A DNA stretch of 16,957 nt from Nitrospiria bacterium. GTDB lineage: Bacteria > Nitrospirota > Nitrospiria > Nitrospirales > UBA8639. The notes under the pieces are model-generated. The model saw only the letters and a list, made by a program, of their open reading frames with translations, did no database searches and was not told the DNA's origin. Positions 1-6,910 of the stretch are shown here, piece after piece. A program made the translations under genes and the position numbers. Every line of letters begins with the position of its first letter. Position 1 is the stretch's first letter. The stretch lies in NCBI GenBank assembly GCA_030430725.1, contig JAUIKP010000016.1, forward strand, positions 1-16,957, given 5' to 3'.

Positions 1-147
1 GAGAAGTATGAATTGGCCTCTGGGATCTTCGTGCCCATTGCTCTAGGCCTCTCATTTGTCATCATCACATGGGGAAGAAACCGCATCCAAAAAAAAATTT
101 CAGCAATGTCTTCGGCCTCCAACTCTCATACTTCTGATCGTGCCTAA
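1..147 (+). CDS. C-terminal end of an unidentified membrane protein (5' truncated)
   Basis: Frame 1 is open from the window edge to a TAA at 145-147, giving 48 residues. The visible part begins EKYELASGIFVPIALG, continues as one hydrophobic stretch of about 17 residues (IFVPIALGLSFVIITWG, residues 9-25), then a basic patch RNRIQKK and a Ser-rich polar tail. This is the pattern of a last transmembrane helix with a positively charged cytoplasmic end. The family cannot be recognised from so short a piece. A chance open frame of this length is possible, but the helix-plus-basic-tail pattern and the absence of a better reading favour a real gene end. Confidence 0.45.
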   Translation, partial: EKYELASGIFVPIALGLSFVIITWGRNRIQKKISAMSSASNSHTSDRA

Positions 148-501
148 TCGTTCCTCTGTCCTTCCTCCTTCCTTCACATGCCTGACCGCAACCTAATCTG
201 ACAAAACAGGGACCTGTTCTCTCCTGCATGCTCCCCAAACCGACCGTTTGGGAATCAACCACGCCCGGGTACATGGCCGAATAGCCAATCTGGAACGGAA
301 AACGATTCATAAAAACAGCGCAGAATACACTCAACCTGCTGAGAGGGAGGAATGCGAAGTTGTAATTTGATAACACATGTACACAATGCCCTCAGCTGGG
401 AGGAGCTTCACGTTAAGTAACACAAGGAAATATCCGAAAACTATAAGAAAAGGTCAACGTTTAGGCCATTGTACACCAGAGCGGCACTAGAAGGGATCGC
501 C
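148..501. other. Intergenic region with two small inverted repeats, no gene seen
   Basis: I see no convincing gene here; the minus-strand open frame over 65-376 has a low-complexity, non-protein-like translation. Two short perfect inverted repeats follow the upstream stop: AACAGG-ga-CCTGTT at 205-218 and CCCAAAC-cgacc-GTTTGGG at 234-252. Neither is followed by a T-run, so they are only weak candidates for a transcription end. The stretch 380-500 should hold the promoter of the HDOD gene, but no clear -35/-10 pair stands out. Confidence 0.4.
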
Positions 502-1368
502 ATGCTAACAGCAGAGGAACTGGTAAAAAATTGCACCAAGCTCTTTACGCTTCCGGAAGTTTATCTGCAAGTCAAAAAGGTTATCGATAATCCAGAATCC
601 ACCATGGCCGATTTGTCCAGAGCGATCAGCATTGATCCTGGCATGACCGTCGCCGTCCTCAAATTAGTGAATAGCGCATTTTACGCAATGCCTCGAAAGG
701 TCGAGACCATTTCTCGAGCTGTCGGAATCCTCGGCATGCAACCCCTCCATGATTTGACCCTCGCCATCTCGGTCACCAAGACCTTCGCAGGCCTCAACCA
801 ACACGTGATGAGTATGAGCGTATATTGGTCCAACAGTTTCTTTAGCGGACTGGTCGCACGGGAATTAGCAAGAAAATGTTTTCTAGTGGACAGTGAACGG
901 ATGTTTGTGGAGGGTCTGTTGAGAGATATCGGACACCTTCTCCTTTATGAGCAACTCCCGGAACCATCAGAACAGGTGTTACGAGAATCCGCTAATACTG
1001 GGACTCCCATTCATATCTTAGAACAACGGATGTTGGGGTTCGATTTTACCGAAGTGGGGCAAACACTCATTGAAGAATGGCAGCTACCCAAAAATTTCGG
1101 GATCGCCATTCGACATCAAAACAAGCCGTCCTGCACCAACGATCACGGATTTGAAGCGGCGCTCCTCAATATGGCCAGCGCACTCACCGAAGGGTTCCAG
1201 ACACCAAATGGGCATGCACAGTGGCAACATCTGGTAGCTCCTGAATCGTGGAAATTAACAGGCTTGGAGGAGGACGGGCTCAAAGAATGTATGATAGAGG
1301 CGGAAAAGCAACTCTCCGGCATGTTAGACCTGATGAAAGAAGCCCACCAACCCGTAGCCACAGGATAA
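502..1368 (+). CDS. HDOD-domain protein (signalling/regulatory)
   Basis: 288 residues. Residues about 14-210 match the HDOD domain, a degenerate HD-phosphohydrolase fold found in bacterial signalling and stress proteins: LFTLPEVYLQVKKVIDNP (15-31), the SIDPGM..AVLKLVNSAFY block (43-61) and the helix RAVGILGMQPLHDL (72-85). Where catalytic HD proteins have LLHDIGK, this one reads LLRDIGH (139-145), so the first metal-binding histidine is absent and hydrolase activity is not expected, as is usual for HDOD. The C-terminal AIRHQNKP (202-209) is the relic of the last HD motif. No output domain is attached, so it probably acts through a partner. An in-frame TTG at 469 would add 11 residues; I chose ATG 502 because GAAGGG lies 7 bases upstream of it. 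It stands alone, with no operon partner visible. Confidence 0.9.
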   Translation: MLTAEELVKNCTKLFTLPEVYLQVKKVIDNPESTMADLSRAISIDPGMTVAVLKLVNSAFYAMPRKVETISRAVGILGMQPLHDLTLAISVTKTFAGLNQHVMSMSVYWSNSFFSGLVARELARKCFLVDSERMFVEGLLRDIGHLLLYEQLPEPSEQVLRESANTGTPIHILEQRMLGFDFTEVGQTLIEEWQLPKNFGIAIRHQNKPSCTNDHGFEAALLNMASALTEGFQTPNGHAQWQHLVAPESWKLTGLEEDGLKECMIEAEKQLSGMLDLMKEAHQPVATG

Positions 1369-1575
1369 AGGCGAGTAGAGCCGCATGACAGAAGGGGACA
1401 CGTAAGAAACACAACAATAGGGATTCATATTCCATACCATTAGGTAATGCCCTCTGCCCGCAATAACTTGTTTGTCCGCCATGTGCCAAAAGACTCCCTA
1501 GCTCACGGCTTGAGTTCAATGGATCAATGCCTCACCAAGTCGAAACTTGTTGCCATGGAGCGTGTTGCGTAGGGC

Positions 1576-1866
1576 CAATTAGACCGTTCCGAATTGTCAG
1601 CGGCGCAGAAAGCCACGGTTGAGAAACAATGGAAAGAGGGCGCGGCCAGCGGCCATTTATAATCGGGGCATTCTGGGGCACTGGAAAGAGGATTGACTGT
1701 CGGAATCGAAGAACACCCATATGGCCACCCTCAGTATTTCCCCAAGGGGACGGATCCGGCTCGGTACCCACAAGAGGCATTAGAGCGCGTGGCGTTACAG
1801 CTGATTCAACGGCCACATAAAACGTTGGCGTTTCAGACACCAGCGGAGAAACTCCCAGCGAGTGTG
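1576..1866 (+). pseudogene. IS30-family transposase remnant (internally deleted, frameshifted)
   Basis: Pieces of an IS30-type transposase lie in order but in two frames. An N-terminal part reads RSELSAAQKATVEKQWKEG (from 1582), like the helix-turn-helix start of IS30 transposases, and ends at a TAA at 1660-1662. GHWKED (1676-1693, other frame) matches the GHWEGD motif around the first catalytic aspartate. Back in the first frame, PQYFPKGTD (about 1729-1755) and RPHKTLAFQTPAEKL (about 1810-1854) match the C-terminal YFPKGTD and RPRKTLGFKTPAE signatures. Most of the catalytic core between GHWKED and YFPKGTD is missing, so it cannot transpose. I did not identify terminal inverted repeats. It lies directly left of the decayed toxin-antitoxin copy. 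Confidence 0.75.
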
Positions 1867-1957
1867 ACAATGCCGGTTGAACTCAAGGGAGCCTATCTCC
1901 AAAATTATAGTTTACAGATATCCATACCCTCTAATAAAAAAAGAAAAGGACTCGGGT

Positions 1958-2195
1958 ATACCTGTTGCCATGTTGACCGGCAAAACACATAACCCTTCCC
2001 AAAAAACATTCGGGAACAATAAAAAGCTACAACCCGGGGACCTGGTGCATTTTCTTGTCAAATCTGAATTGCGGGTTTCTGTTTAGACTGCCACCTCGGA
2101 TATCACAGTCATAAACGATCTGGTTCCTCACCCCAACCAACCATTTGCACTTAAAACCATACGGACAGCCATTAACCTCAGGAACCACCTTCGAG
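1958..2195 (+). pseudogene. Decayed copy of the AbrB/VapB-type antitoxin gene
   Basis: Read from 1958 (ATA where the intact gene has ATG), the translation aligns over its whole length with the intact antitoxin at 2593-2832. IPVAMLTGK parallels MPVATLTSK, KKLQPGDLVHFLV parallels LKLQPGDRVEFLV, and ATSDITVINDLVPHPNQP parallels VTSDVTILKGLIPKLKQP. A TAG at 2084-2086 interrupts it after 42 codons, the start codon is lost, and the Shine-Dalgarno region is degraded. Codon spacing is retained, so decay was by substitution. Weaker nucleotide similarity extends upstream to about 1918. Confidence 0.85.
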
Positions 2196-2198
2196 GAG

Positions 2199-2256
2199 TT
2201 TCAATACGATTGTGCTAGTCTGCAATCTCATCATAGACAATCCCGCTCACGCAGAA
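2199..2256 (+). pseudogene. Fragment of the PIN-toxin (VapC-type) gene, 5' end only
   Basis: The stretch aligns with the first 20 or so codons of the intact toxin at 2829. NTIVLVCNLIIDNPAHA here corresponds to DTNVLVRYLVQDDPAQS in the intact protein. The start is destroyed. From about 2257 the similarity to vapC stops and resumes with sequence matching the region just before 3287, so most of the toxin gene (roughly 2900-3262 in the intact copy) is deleted here. Confidence 0.75.
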
Positions 2257-2288
2257 AATGTTCCCACCCACACTTTCCTTCTGAAGAA

Positions 2289-2478
2289 TTAGGCTCCGCT
2301 TTCCCGAATGAGAATGGAGGCTAAATACGGTAGCGCCATTTCGGATTCGTCCACATGACGAAGGTCCGTAAGCCGCCCCTGTCTGGGAGGTCGGGTGGGG
2401 TCGTCTGGATAAAACCATCCTTCATTCCCCATCGAAAGCCAGGCTTTTTCTTTTTCCGTGGCGAGGGCGGCTCCATCA
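2289..2478 (-). pseudogene. Fragment of the 3' end of the M50 protease gene
   Basis: Strongly similar to the 3' part of the intact M50 gene (3287-3664), same orientation. The minus-strand reading ends ALPYLAS-ILIRESGA then TAA (2289-2291). The intact protein has ALPYLAS at 632-638 and ILIRESGA at 702-709, so exactly 63 codons are missing without a frame change. The joint falls on TGGAGGC (2315-2321), which occurs at both deletion borders in the intact copy (3313-3319 and 3502-3508). Similarity ends abruptly near 2478. There is no 5' part, so it cannot make the protein. Confidence 0.85.
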
Positions 2479-2536
2479 CACAGGACTCGTGGCTCAAAGG
2501 GCGTCGTGCGTCAGAAGCCTACCCACACAAATACAG

Positions 2537-2592
2537 TTGACAGAAATCCTTACTCTATAGTAAGGATTTAATATAAATGAAAGGAGGATGCC
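2537..2592 (+). promoter_or_regulatory. Probable vapBC promoter/operator and strong ribosome binding site
   Basis: A perfect inverted repeat with 10-base arms, AAATCCTTAC-tctata-GTAAGGATTT, lies at 2544-2569, 24 bases before the antitoxin ATG. AbrB-type antitoxins commonly bind such palindromes to repress their own operon, so this is a good operator candidate. A consensus-like TTGACA (2537-2542) overlaps its left edge; no well-spaced -10 is clear. AAGGAGG at 2581-2587, 5 bases before ATG 2593, is a near-perfect Shine-Dalgarno sequence. Confidence 0.6.
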
Positions 2593-2832
2593 ATGCCCGT
2601 TGCCACGTTAACCAGCAAAGGACAAATTACCCTTCCTAAGAAAATTCGAGAACAATTAAAACTACAACCCGGAGATCGGGTGGAGTTTCTTGTAGGGACT
2701 GATGGGCGAATTACCGTTTGGCCGGTGACCTCGGATGTCACAATTTTAAAAGGTCTGATTCCCAAGCTAAAACAACCGGTCACCCTTGAAGCCATGCGAG
2801 CTGCCATAAAGCAGCGAGGGGGCCAACCATGA
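2593..2832 (+). CDS. vapB: AbrB/MazE-type antitoxin (VapB-like)
   Basis: 79 residues. The N-terminal 45 residues are a typical AbrB/SpoVT swapped-hairpin DNA-binding domain: ATLTSKGQITLPKKIREQ followed by LQPGDRVEFLV. The C-terminal part (about 50-79) would wrap the toxin and carries the lysine-rich stretch ILKGLIPKLKQP. It is expected to neutralise the PIN ribonuclease encoded next and to repress the operon through the palindrome upstream. Its TGA overlaps the toxin ATG (ATGA at 2829-2832), so the two are translationally coupled. ATG 2593 is supported by the strong AAGGAGG. A degenerate copy lies 635 bp upstream. Confidence 0.88.
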   Translation: MPVATLTSKGQITLPKKIREQLKLQPGDRVEFLVGTDGRITVWPVTSDVTILKGLIPKLKQPVTLEAMRAAIKQRGGQP

Positions 2833-3227
2833 TAGGCCTCGATACGAATGTGCTCGTCCGCTATCTCGTCCAAGACGATCCCGCCCAATCCAAAGCTGCT
2901 ACGCAACTTATTGAGAAGCAATGCTCTCAGGAAAAACCCGGTTTTTTAAACCACTTGGTGCTGTGTGAAACGCTTTGGGTTCTTGAGGGCTGTTACCGCC
3001 AGACAAAAGAGACTCTCGTAAAAACCATCGAACAAGTATTGCGTGTCGCCCAATTACGAGTTGAAGATCCTCAGGTGGTCTGGCAAGCTTTGGACGATTA
3101 CCGAAAGAGCCGTGCCGATTTTGCCGACCATTTATTGAGCCGAATTAATGGTGGTCATGATTGCACCACGACTGTAACGTTTGATCGTGAGGCAGGGAAG
3201 TCTCCAGGATTTTCCTTGTTGCCGTAG
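2829..3227 (+). CDS. vapC: PIN-domain ribonuclease toxin (VapC-like)
   Basis: 132 residues, normal for VapC. It starts MIGLDTNVLVRYL, the hallmark of PIN domains, with D5 as first metal ligand. E47 (CETLW), D97 and D100 (RADFADHLL) and D119 (TFDRE) supply the remaining acidic residues expected to bind Mg2+/Mn2+ in the active site. VapC toxins cleave tRNA or rRNA; the target here is unknown. All acidic positions are present, so the toxin should be active. It overlaps the antitoxin gene by 4 bp and ends 59 bp before the convergent end of the M50 gene. A 5' fragment of a second copy lies near 2199-2256. Confidence 0.9.
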   Translation: MIGLDTNVLVRYLVQDDPAQSKAATQLIEKQCSQEKPGFLNHLVLCETLWVLEGCYRQTKETLVKTIEQVLRVAQLRVEDPQVVWQALDDYRKSRADFADHLLSRINGGHDCTTTVTFDREAGKSPGFSLLP

Positions 3228-3286
3228 CCGAAGAAAAGGCCACTCAACCTGGCGCCTCTCCCCAACCCCACGTTGCCACCTAACAA

Positions 3287-5416
3287 TCAGGCTCCGCTTT
3301 CCCGAATGAGGATGGAGGCCGCTTGTGCCCAGAGATGCCCCATCACACTTTGCCCATTGCCCTTCACATGGACCACCCCTCGCACCACCTGATTCCAGGA
3401 TGGACCCTTGTCCGTCACATCCAGCTCCACCCGGTACACGGAATGCTCGGGAATCAATTTGCCCCGCGCATCCTGGCGCACGGGCACACCTCCGGAATAG
3501 GTGGAGGCTAAATACGGTAGCGCCAGTTCGGATTCGTCCACATGACGAAGGTCCCGAAGCTGCCCCTGTCGGGCATGTCGCGTGGGGTCGTCCGGATAAA
3601 ACCATCCTTCATTCCCCACCGAGAGCCGGGCTTTTTCTTTTTCCGTGGCGAGGGCCAGCATCACGGATGGATGTTCCCCAATCACATGGGCCATTGCCAT
3701 GTCGGTATTCACCCATAAACCTGGATGAAGTGACGACGCCAGATCCGTGACCACGCCGGAGAACGGAGCACGCATGATCAAGTGGTCCCGGAGCGTAACC
3801 AGGCCGGCCAACGCCTTTCGCTCGCCCGCCAGCGTCTCCCAAATCACCAGATGATCATTCCGATCATCCTGATAGGCGACTTCTCGTTCCGCGCGCAATT
3901 CTAAGGCCGCAATGCGATGCCCGATAATATCAATCTGATGTTCCACCTGAGGCGACTGTAAAATTACAAGTGTTTGCCCATGTTCCACCCGATCTCCCTC
4001 CTCCACCAACACCTCCACCACCATTGCCGGAGCCGGCGGAAACATCGTCGTGCGTTCCGGAGCTTCAAGAATCGCGGGAATCTCCACTGTCGTATCCAAG
4101 GGCATCAGGCTCATGAGCAGACACCCCGTCAGTGCGATTCCGATTCCCCGCCCTCGCCAGGATTGGGTCACGGCCGCCCGACGTGTCCACCAGACCTGCA
4201 GCTCCTCATAGACCGGCCATGCCACAAACCAGCCTATTTCTACGAGAAAGAGGATGACGCCCAAGACCTTGAAAAAAAAGTAATACACCAGGACCGCAAT
4301 GCCAACGAACACGACGGCCCGGTAGACCCACACCGCCCACGCATAGGCGATCAGCACCGATTGACGTTGCGGGGGCATCTGTTCCGGAGGAGCATCTCCC
4401 CAGGCAAACAGCCATTCCCGTAATTTCCAACGACCAAACCCGAAGGCCCGTGATTGCAAATTCGGGACACCCAGCCAATCGGAGAGGACGTAGTAGCCGT
4501 CAAAACGGAGCAGCGGATTCAAATTGATCAACAACCCCGTGACCCAACTGGTGGTCGCCAAGACAAAGAGCATACTTTTGACAATGCCCTCAGGACAGAA
4601 ATTCCACAAAAAAGTCGCGAGCATCGCCACACTGAGTTCCACCATCATTCCCGCAGCGGCAATGGCCGCGCGTTGCTTCCGGACCGTGAGCCGCCAGGAG
4701 TCGGTCGTGTCGGTATAGAGGACAGGCACCATAATCAGGAACCCGAGGCCCATCGTGGGAACCCGGCACCCGTATCGAACGGCGGTATAGGCATGCCCCA
4801 GTTCATGCAAGATCTTAATGGCCACCAACCCGATGATATAACCGGCCATCCCTTGCAACGTAAAAAAGTATAAAAAGACATTGGCAAACGATACCCACTG
4901 CCGCACGACTCCCATACACCCGATCACACCCAATATAATCACACACCTTAAGGCCCAGCGACTAAACAGCGGAGTGACGAACGGAAGCGTTGCTCGCAAG
5001 AACCGGTCGGGGTTCCATAAGGGAATTCTGAAAAATAAATAGTTGTGAAGCACTCTCAGCAGCCAATGTTGTTTCGCCTGTTCGGCCTGCCCGAGGAACC
5101 CCTGACTTCCACCGGCTAAAGAATCCCGGGTTAAATTGTTCCGATAGAGAAACTGGATCAACTCCAGCACATTCCCGGTTGAGACCTTGGCCGAGGTGGT
5201 TCGGGTCACCAGATCCACCAGTCCTTCGGCCGTTCCCGCCTGCCAATGTGAAAGCAGTTGGAACTCGGCCCATTCAATTTGGAAAAATTGATTTCGAACC
5301 GTGTCCACGATCGTCCAGGTCGGGACGCCATCGGGCGTGGGGGTACCGGGCAGGATCTGAAGATCTTCACGCAAGAGAGGAAGGGGAACGTCTTCGTGAG
5401 GCTTTGGCCGACCCAT
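3287..5416 (-). CDS. M50-type membrane metalloprotease with PqqD-like N-terminus and HlyD-type C-terminus
   Basis: 709 residues. About 15-95 resembles a PqqD-like peptide-binding domain (NQFFQIEWAEFQLLSHWQAG, 42-61). A multi-helix membrane part follows (about 155-435) with the zinc motif HELGH at 204-208 and the third-ligand block NPLLRFDGYY (300-309, D306), as in site-2 protease/M50 enzymes. After a last helix (about 424-440) comes a periplasmic HlyD-type part with split lipoyl halves: APAMVVEVLVEEGDRVEHG (462-480) and APFSGVVTDL (550-559), around a coiled-coil region (about 490-545). The fold plan is that of 'putative peptide zinc metalloproteases' found beside secretion genes. Catalytic residues look complete. 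Inferred role: processing or docking of the exported giant protein in place of an ABC ATPase. Its ATG directly abuts the TAA of the upstream gene, with only a weak AGG, suggesting coupled translation. The alternative is a non-proteolytic adaptor. Confidence 0.9.
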   Translation of the reverse strand: MGRPKPHEDVPLPLLREDLQILPGTPTPDGVPTWTIVDTVRNQFFQIEWAEFQLLSHWQAGTAEGLVDLVTRTTSAKVSTGNVLELIQFLYRNNLTRDSLAGGSQGFLGQAEQAKQHWLLRVLHNYLFFRIPLWNPDRFLRATLPFVTPLFSRWALRCVIILGVIGCMGVVRQWVSFANVFLYFFTLQGMAGYIIGLVAIKILHELGHAYTAVRYGCRVPTMGLGFLIMVPVLYTDTTDSWRLTVRKQRAAIAAAGMMVELSVAMLATFLWNFCPEGIVKSMLFVLATTSWVTGLLINLNPLLRFDGYYVLSDWLGVPNLQSRAFGFGRWKLREWLFAWGDAPPEQMPPQRQSVLIAYAWAVWVYRAVVFVGIAVLVYYFFFKVLGVILFLVEIGWFVAWPVYEELQVWWTRRAAVTQSWRGRGIGIALTGCLLMSLMPLDTTVEIPAILEAPERTTMFPPAPAMVVEVLVEEGDRVEHGQTLVILQSPQVEHQIDIIGHRIAALELRAEREVAYQDDRNDHLVIWETLAGERKALAGLVTLRDHLIMRAPFSGVVTDLASSLHPGLWVNTDMAMAHVIGEHPSVMLALATEKEKARLSVGNEGWFYPDDPTRHARQGQLRDLRHVDESELALPYLASTYSGGVPVRQDARGKLIPEHSVYRVELDVTDKGPSWNQVVRGVVHVKGNGQSVMGHLWAQAASILIRESGA

Positions 5417-6862
5417 TTAGAAACCTAACGTTTGTCGAAGAACTCCGAGGGGGCGCCGGAAGAGATGGAAAAAGAGCGTGACCGGTTCCCCATAGATTTT
5501 GGCGGTGCCTTGCCAGCCGATTCGAATATCGTCAGGCGGGTCGATAAACTCGGCTTCCACCCGATAAGCCAGGACATTGGTCGGGAGAATACTCGCATGG
5601 TAACTCGCATGGAGTAATCGGGCAGGAATGGCTCGTAAGGGATTGGCATTTAAAAACACCTCAATCTCGGCCCCTTCCCGTAACACGATAGCGTCTTCCA
5701 CCGGTAGATCAATTTTCAATTCAAACTTCTGGGGATCGGCCACTTCCATAATACGTTCGCCCACCACCACCGGCTTGCCGATCCATTCGGATTTATCTGT
5801 GAAAATCACGATACCCGCCTGGGGAGCTTTAACCTCCACTTGCTGTAACATGTCCCAGGCGTAATCCCGTTCCGCTTCCTTCAGCCGGACTTCCGAGGCT
5901 TGCACGGGCATGCCCGCACCGGTGTCATGGTCAACAAAGGCGCCCTGCGACACTTTGCGATACTCCATCCAGGTGACGGACAGATTCTTTTCCGCCACTT
6001 CAAATTGATTCCGGAATGTGGTGTCCTCATAGCGAAAAAGCGTTTGCCCCGTCTGAACCAGGGTATTCGGGTGGACGAGGATTTCTCCCAGCACCCCATC
6101 CAAGGGGGCCGTCACCACCGACGGATCCCGGGGCACCACTTCCACAGGAGCCAGCGTGGACAATCGCACGGGCAGCCACATGGCGGCCATCACGACCACC
6201 AGTACTCCCCATAGCCAGTTCTTGAGCACCTTCCAGTTTGTGACTCTCCGTTTCGTGCCCCCAAGCGCCTGCCAGGCATGAGCCACCGTTTCGGCAAACC
6301 GCCGGACCAATTGCACTTCCCCATCTTTCCAGGGGATCTCCCTGGTCAACCACAAGCCACCAATCACCTGCTGATCGGCGCGGATCAATGGACACCAGAG
6401 GACATGTGGAAACGCAAAGAACTTCCAATCACGTTGGAGTTCTGTCGAACAATGAGTGGAGGAGAGAGGACGGGAATCTTTGAGGCTGCCTTGTTCCCAT
6501 AATTCTGAAATGACGCGTTCAATCCAAGTGATCATCGGCGCATTGCGGTCAACCACGGCCACACTGGACACCGCTTCCACCCTGCCCCGCATCCGCCCTT
6601 TCGGCGTGATGGAAAAAATACAGGCTTGTCGAAAGTCCACGAGACGCCGGGTCTCATTGGCCAGCAGAAAACAGAGTTCTTTCACCGTTTGGGCCTTGCG
6701 AACCTGACTTTCCAGTTGAAGCAGCGCCAGGAAGATACTTGAATCTTTTTCCGTTTTGACCTTGGACGCGATGGAAGGGGCGCCGGCCAGACCGGAGGAG
6801 GGTCTAAAGTCCTTCCCGGTCCCTCGCGAAGGGGACTCTGTCTGGGTTGCTGTGTGCATCAC
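5417..6862 (-). CDS. GAF-domain and HlyD-type adaptor hybrid, inner-membrane anchored
   Basis: 481 residues. The first 40 are low-complexity. About 45-200 looks like a GAF domain (SSIFLALLQLESQVRKAQTV, then VLWCPLIRADQQVIGGLWL at 154-172), placed on the cytoplasmic side. One transmembrane helix follows (about 213-231, LKNWLWGVLVVVMAAMWLP). The rest is a periplasmic membrane-fusion part: lipoyl half DPSVVTAPLDGVLGEILVHP (246-265), a short helical hairpin (about 283-340), second half VEVKAPQAGIVIF (342-354), then a beta-barrel-like region (375-460). It would couple a cytoplasmic sensor to the channel; the GAF ligand is unknown. GTG 6862 is listed as start because AGGAGG lies 9-10 bases upstream; ATG 6859, the next codon, is equally possible. 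The stop abuts the M50 start. A hairpin precedes the ribosome binding site. Confidence 0.88.
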   Translation of the reverse strand: MMHTATQTESPSRGTGKDFRPSSGLAGAPSIASKVKTEKDSSIFLALLQLESQVRKAQTVKELCFLLANETRRLVDFRQACIFSITPKGRMRGRVEAVSSVAVVDRNAPMITWIERVISELWEQGSLKDSRPLSSTHCSTELQRDWKFFAFPHVLWCPLIRADQQVIGGLWLTREIPWKDGEVQLVRRFAETVAHAWQALGGTKRRVTNWKVLKNWLWGVLVVVMAAMWLPVRLSTLAPVEVVPRDPSVVTAPLDGVLGEILVHPNTLVQTGQTLFRYEDTTFRNQFEVAEKNLSVTWMEYRKVSQGAFVDHDTGAGMPVQASEVRLKEAERDYAWDMLQQVEVKAPQAGIVIFTDKSEWIGKPVVVGERIMEVADPQKFELKIDLPVEDAIVLREGAEIEVFLNANPLRAIPARLLHASYHASILPTNVLAYRVEAEFIDPPDDIRIGWQGTAKIYGEPVTLFFHLFRRPLGVLRQTLGF

Positions 6863-6879
6863 GCTCGTTTCCCTCCTTT

Positions 6880-6901
6880 GGATCCACAGAGAGGTGGATC
6901 C
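6880..6901 (-). promoter_or_regulatory. Intercistronic hairpin before the GAF-HlyD gene
   Basis: A perfect inverted repeat GGATCCAC-agagag-GTGGATCC fills most of the 48-bp gap between the adaptor gene and the GAF-HlyD gene. In the minus-strand transcript the stem stands about one base upstream of the AAAGGAGGG ribosome binding site (about 6871-6879). It has no T-run, so it is more likely an mRNA processing or stability element, or a translation modulator, than a terminator. Confidence 0.5.
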
Positions 6902-6910
6902 GGGAAGGAG

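Larger units (their letters stand above)
1918..3664. repeat. Ancient tandem duplication: vapBC plus M50 3' end, left copy decayed
   Basis: The left copy (about 1918-2478) and right copy (about 2545-3664) carry the same three elements in the same order and orientation: antitoxin (+), toxin (+), end of the M50 gene (-). Corresponding antitoxin starts are 635 bp apart. The left copy has a stop codon, a lost start, deletion of most of the toxin gene and a 189-bp deletion in the M50 piece. The right copy is intact. Confidence 0.8.

Noticed and set aside
234..252. Rho-independent terminator after the first gene
   Set aside because: The 7-bp stem is followed by AATCAACC, with no T-run, so a terminator call is not supported.
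65..376. Minus-strand 103-codon frame near the window start
   Set aside because: It overlaps the plausible plus-strand gene end and its translation has no domain-like character.
1693..1992. Intact small protein of 99 codons starting at TTG 1693
   Set aside because: The frame holds only the C-terminal end of an IS30 transposase and runs on into the decayed antitoxin copy. It is a fossil, not a gene.
3974..4423. Plus-strand open frame of 149 codons (His/Pro/Arg-rich)
   Set aside because: Antisense to the M50 gene, with no recognisable motif. The minus strand has HELGH and lipoyl motifs.
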